Shown here: piece after piece, positions 5,871 through 5,874 of the stretch
How the letters are laid out: every line of letters begins with the position of its first letter
How positions within the stretch are numbered: the stretch's first letter is position 1
Assembly (NCBI GenBank): GCA_022564135.1
Contig: JADFLZ010000156.1
Location: 1 to 5,874, forward strand
DNA from: Candidatus Zixiibacteriota bacterium
GTDB taxonomy: Bacteria; Zixibacteria; MSB-5A5; GN15; FEB-12
Direction: 5' to 3'
Length of the DNA stretch: 5,874 nucleotides
Made by a program: the position numbers and the translations under genes
Notes under the pieces: model-generated
Databases searched by the model: none
What the model was told of the DNA's origin: nothing
The model's input: only the letters and a program-made list of their open reading frames with translations

Positions 5871-5874
5871 ATTC

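Overview
The window looks like ordinary chromosomal housekeeping DNA from an uncultured Gram-negative-type bacterium, roughly 45% G+C by eye. Features pointing that way are a type IV pilus platform gene, a lipoprotein that is probably anchored in an envelope membrane, and a membrane-bound CTP-type lipid kinase. The gene mix would suit the FCB/Zixibacteria/deltaproteobacterial sphere, but no marker here fixes the phylum. Every convincing gene lies on the + strand. There are no tRNA or rRNA genes, mobile elements or CRISPR arrays, and no gene-free stretch reaches 300 bases.

Layout: (1) 1-165 is the 3' end of a PilC-type pilus inner-membrane platform gene. (2) 205-226 is a perfect 9-bp G+C-rich hairpin immediately in front of the next start. 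(3) 235-1938 encodes a six-helix membrane sensor histidine kinase with a PAS domain, resembling PilS; no response regulator follows in the window. (4) 2025-3794 encodes a lipoprotein with two parvulin-type prolyl isomerase domains, each preceded by a helical SurA-like segment. (5) 3775-4398 overlaps it by 20 nt and encodes a small polytopic member of the dolichol kinase/Dgk1/phytol kinase family. (6) 4402-4423 is a terminator, followed by a good sigma-70 promoter and a single-gene cold-shock protein unit (4502-4717) with its own terminator. (7) 4842-5870 is a complete low-specificity L-threonine aldolase gene, whose best promoter places the transcription start at or within about two bases of the ATG.

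How the genes may work together: the kinase probably belongs functionally to the pilus locus upstream. The lipoprotein and lipid kinase look translationally coupled and both act at the envelope, one in protein folding and the other in phosphorylating a lipid alcohol or diacylglycerol. The cold-shock and threonine aldolase genes appear to be independent single-gene units. I found no clearly new biological system. The observations most worth checking are the hairpin at the kinase start, the duplicated chaperone-isomerase lipoprotein coupled to a lipid kinase, and the apparently leaderless threonine aldolase message.
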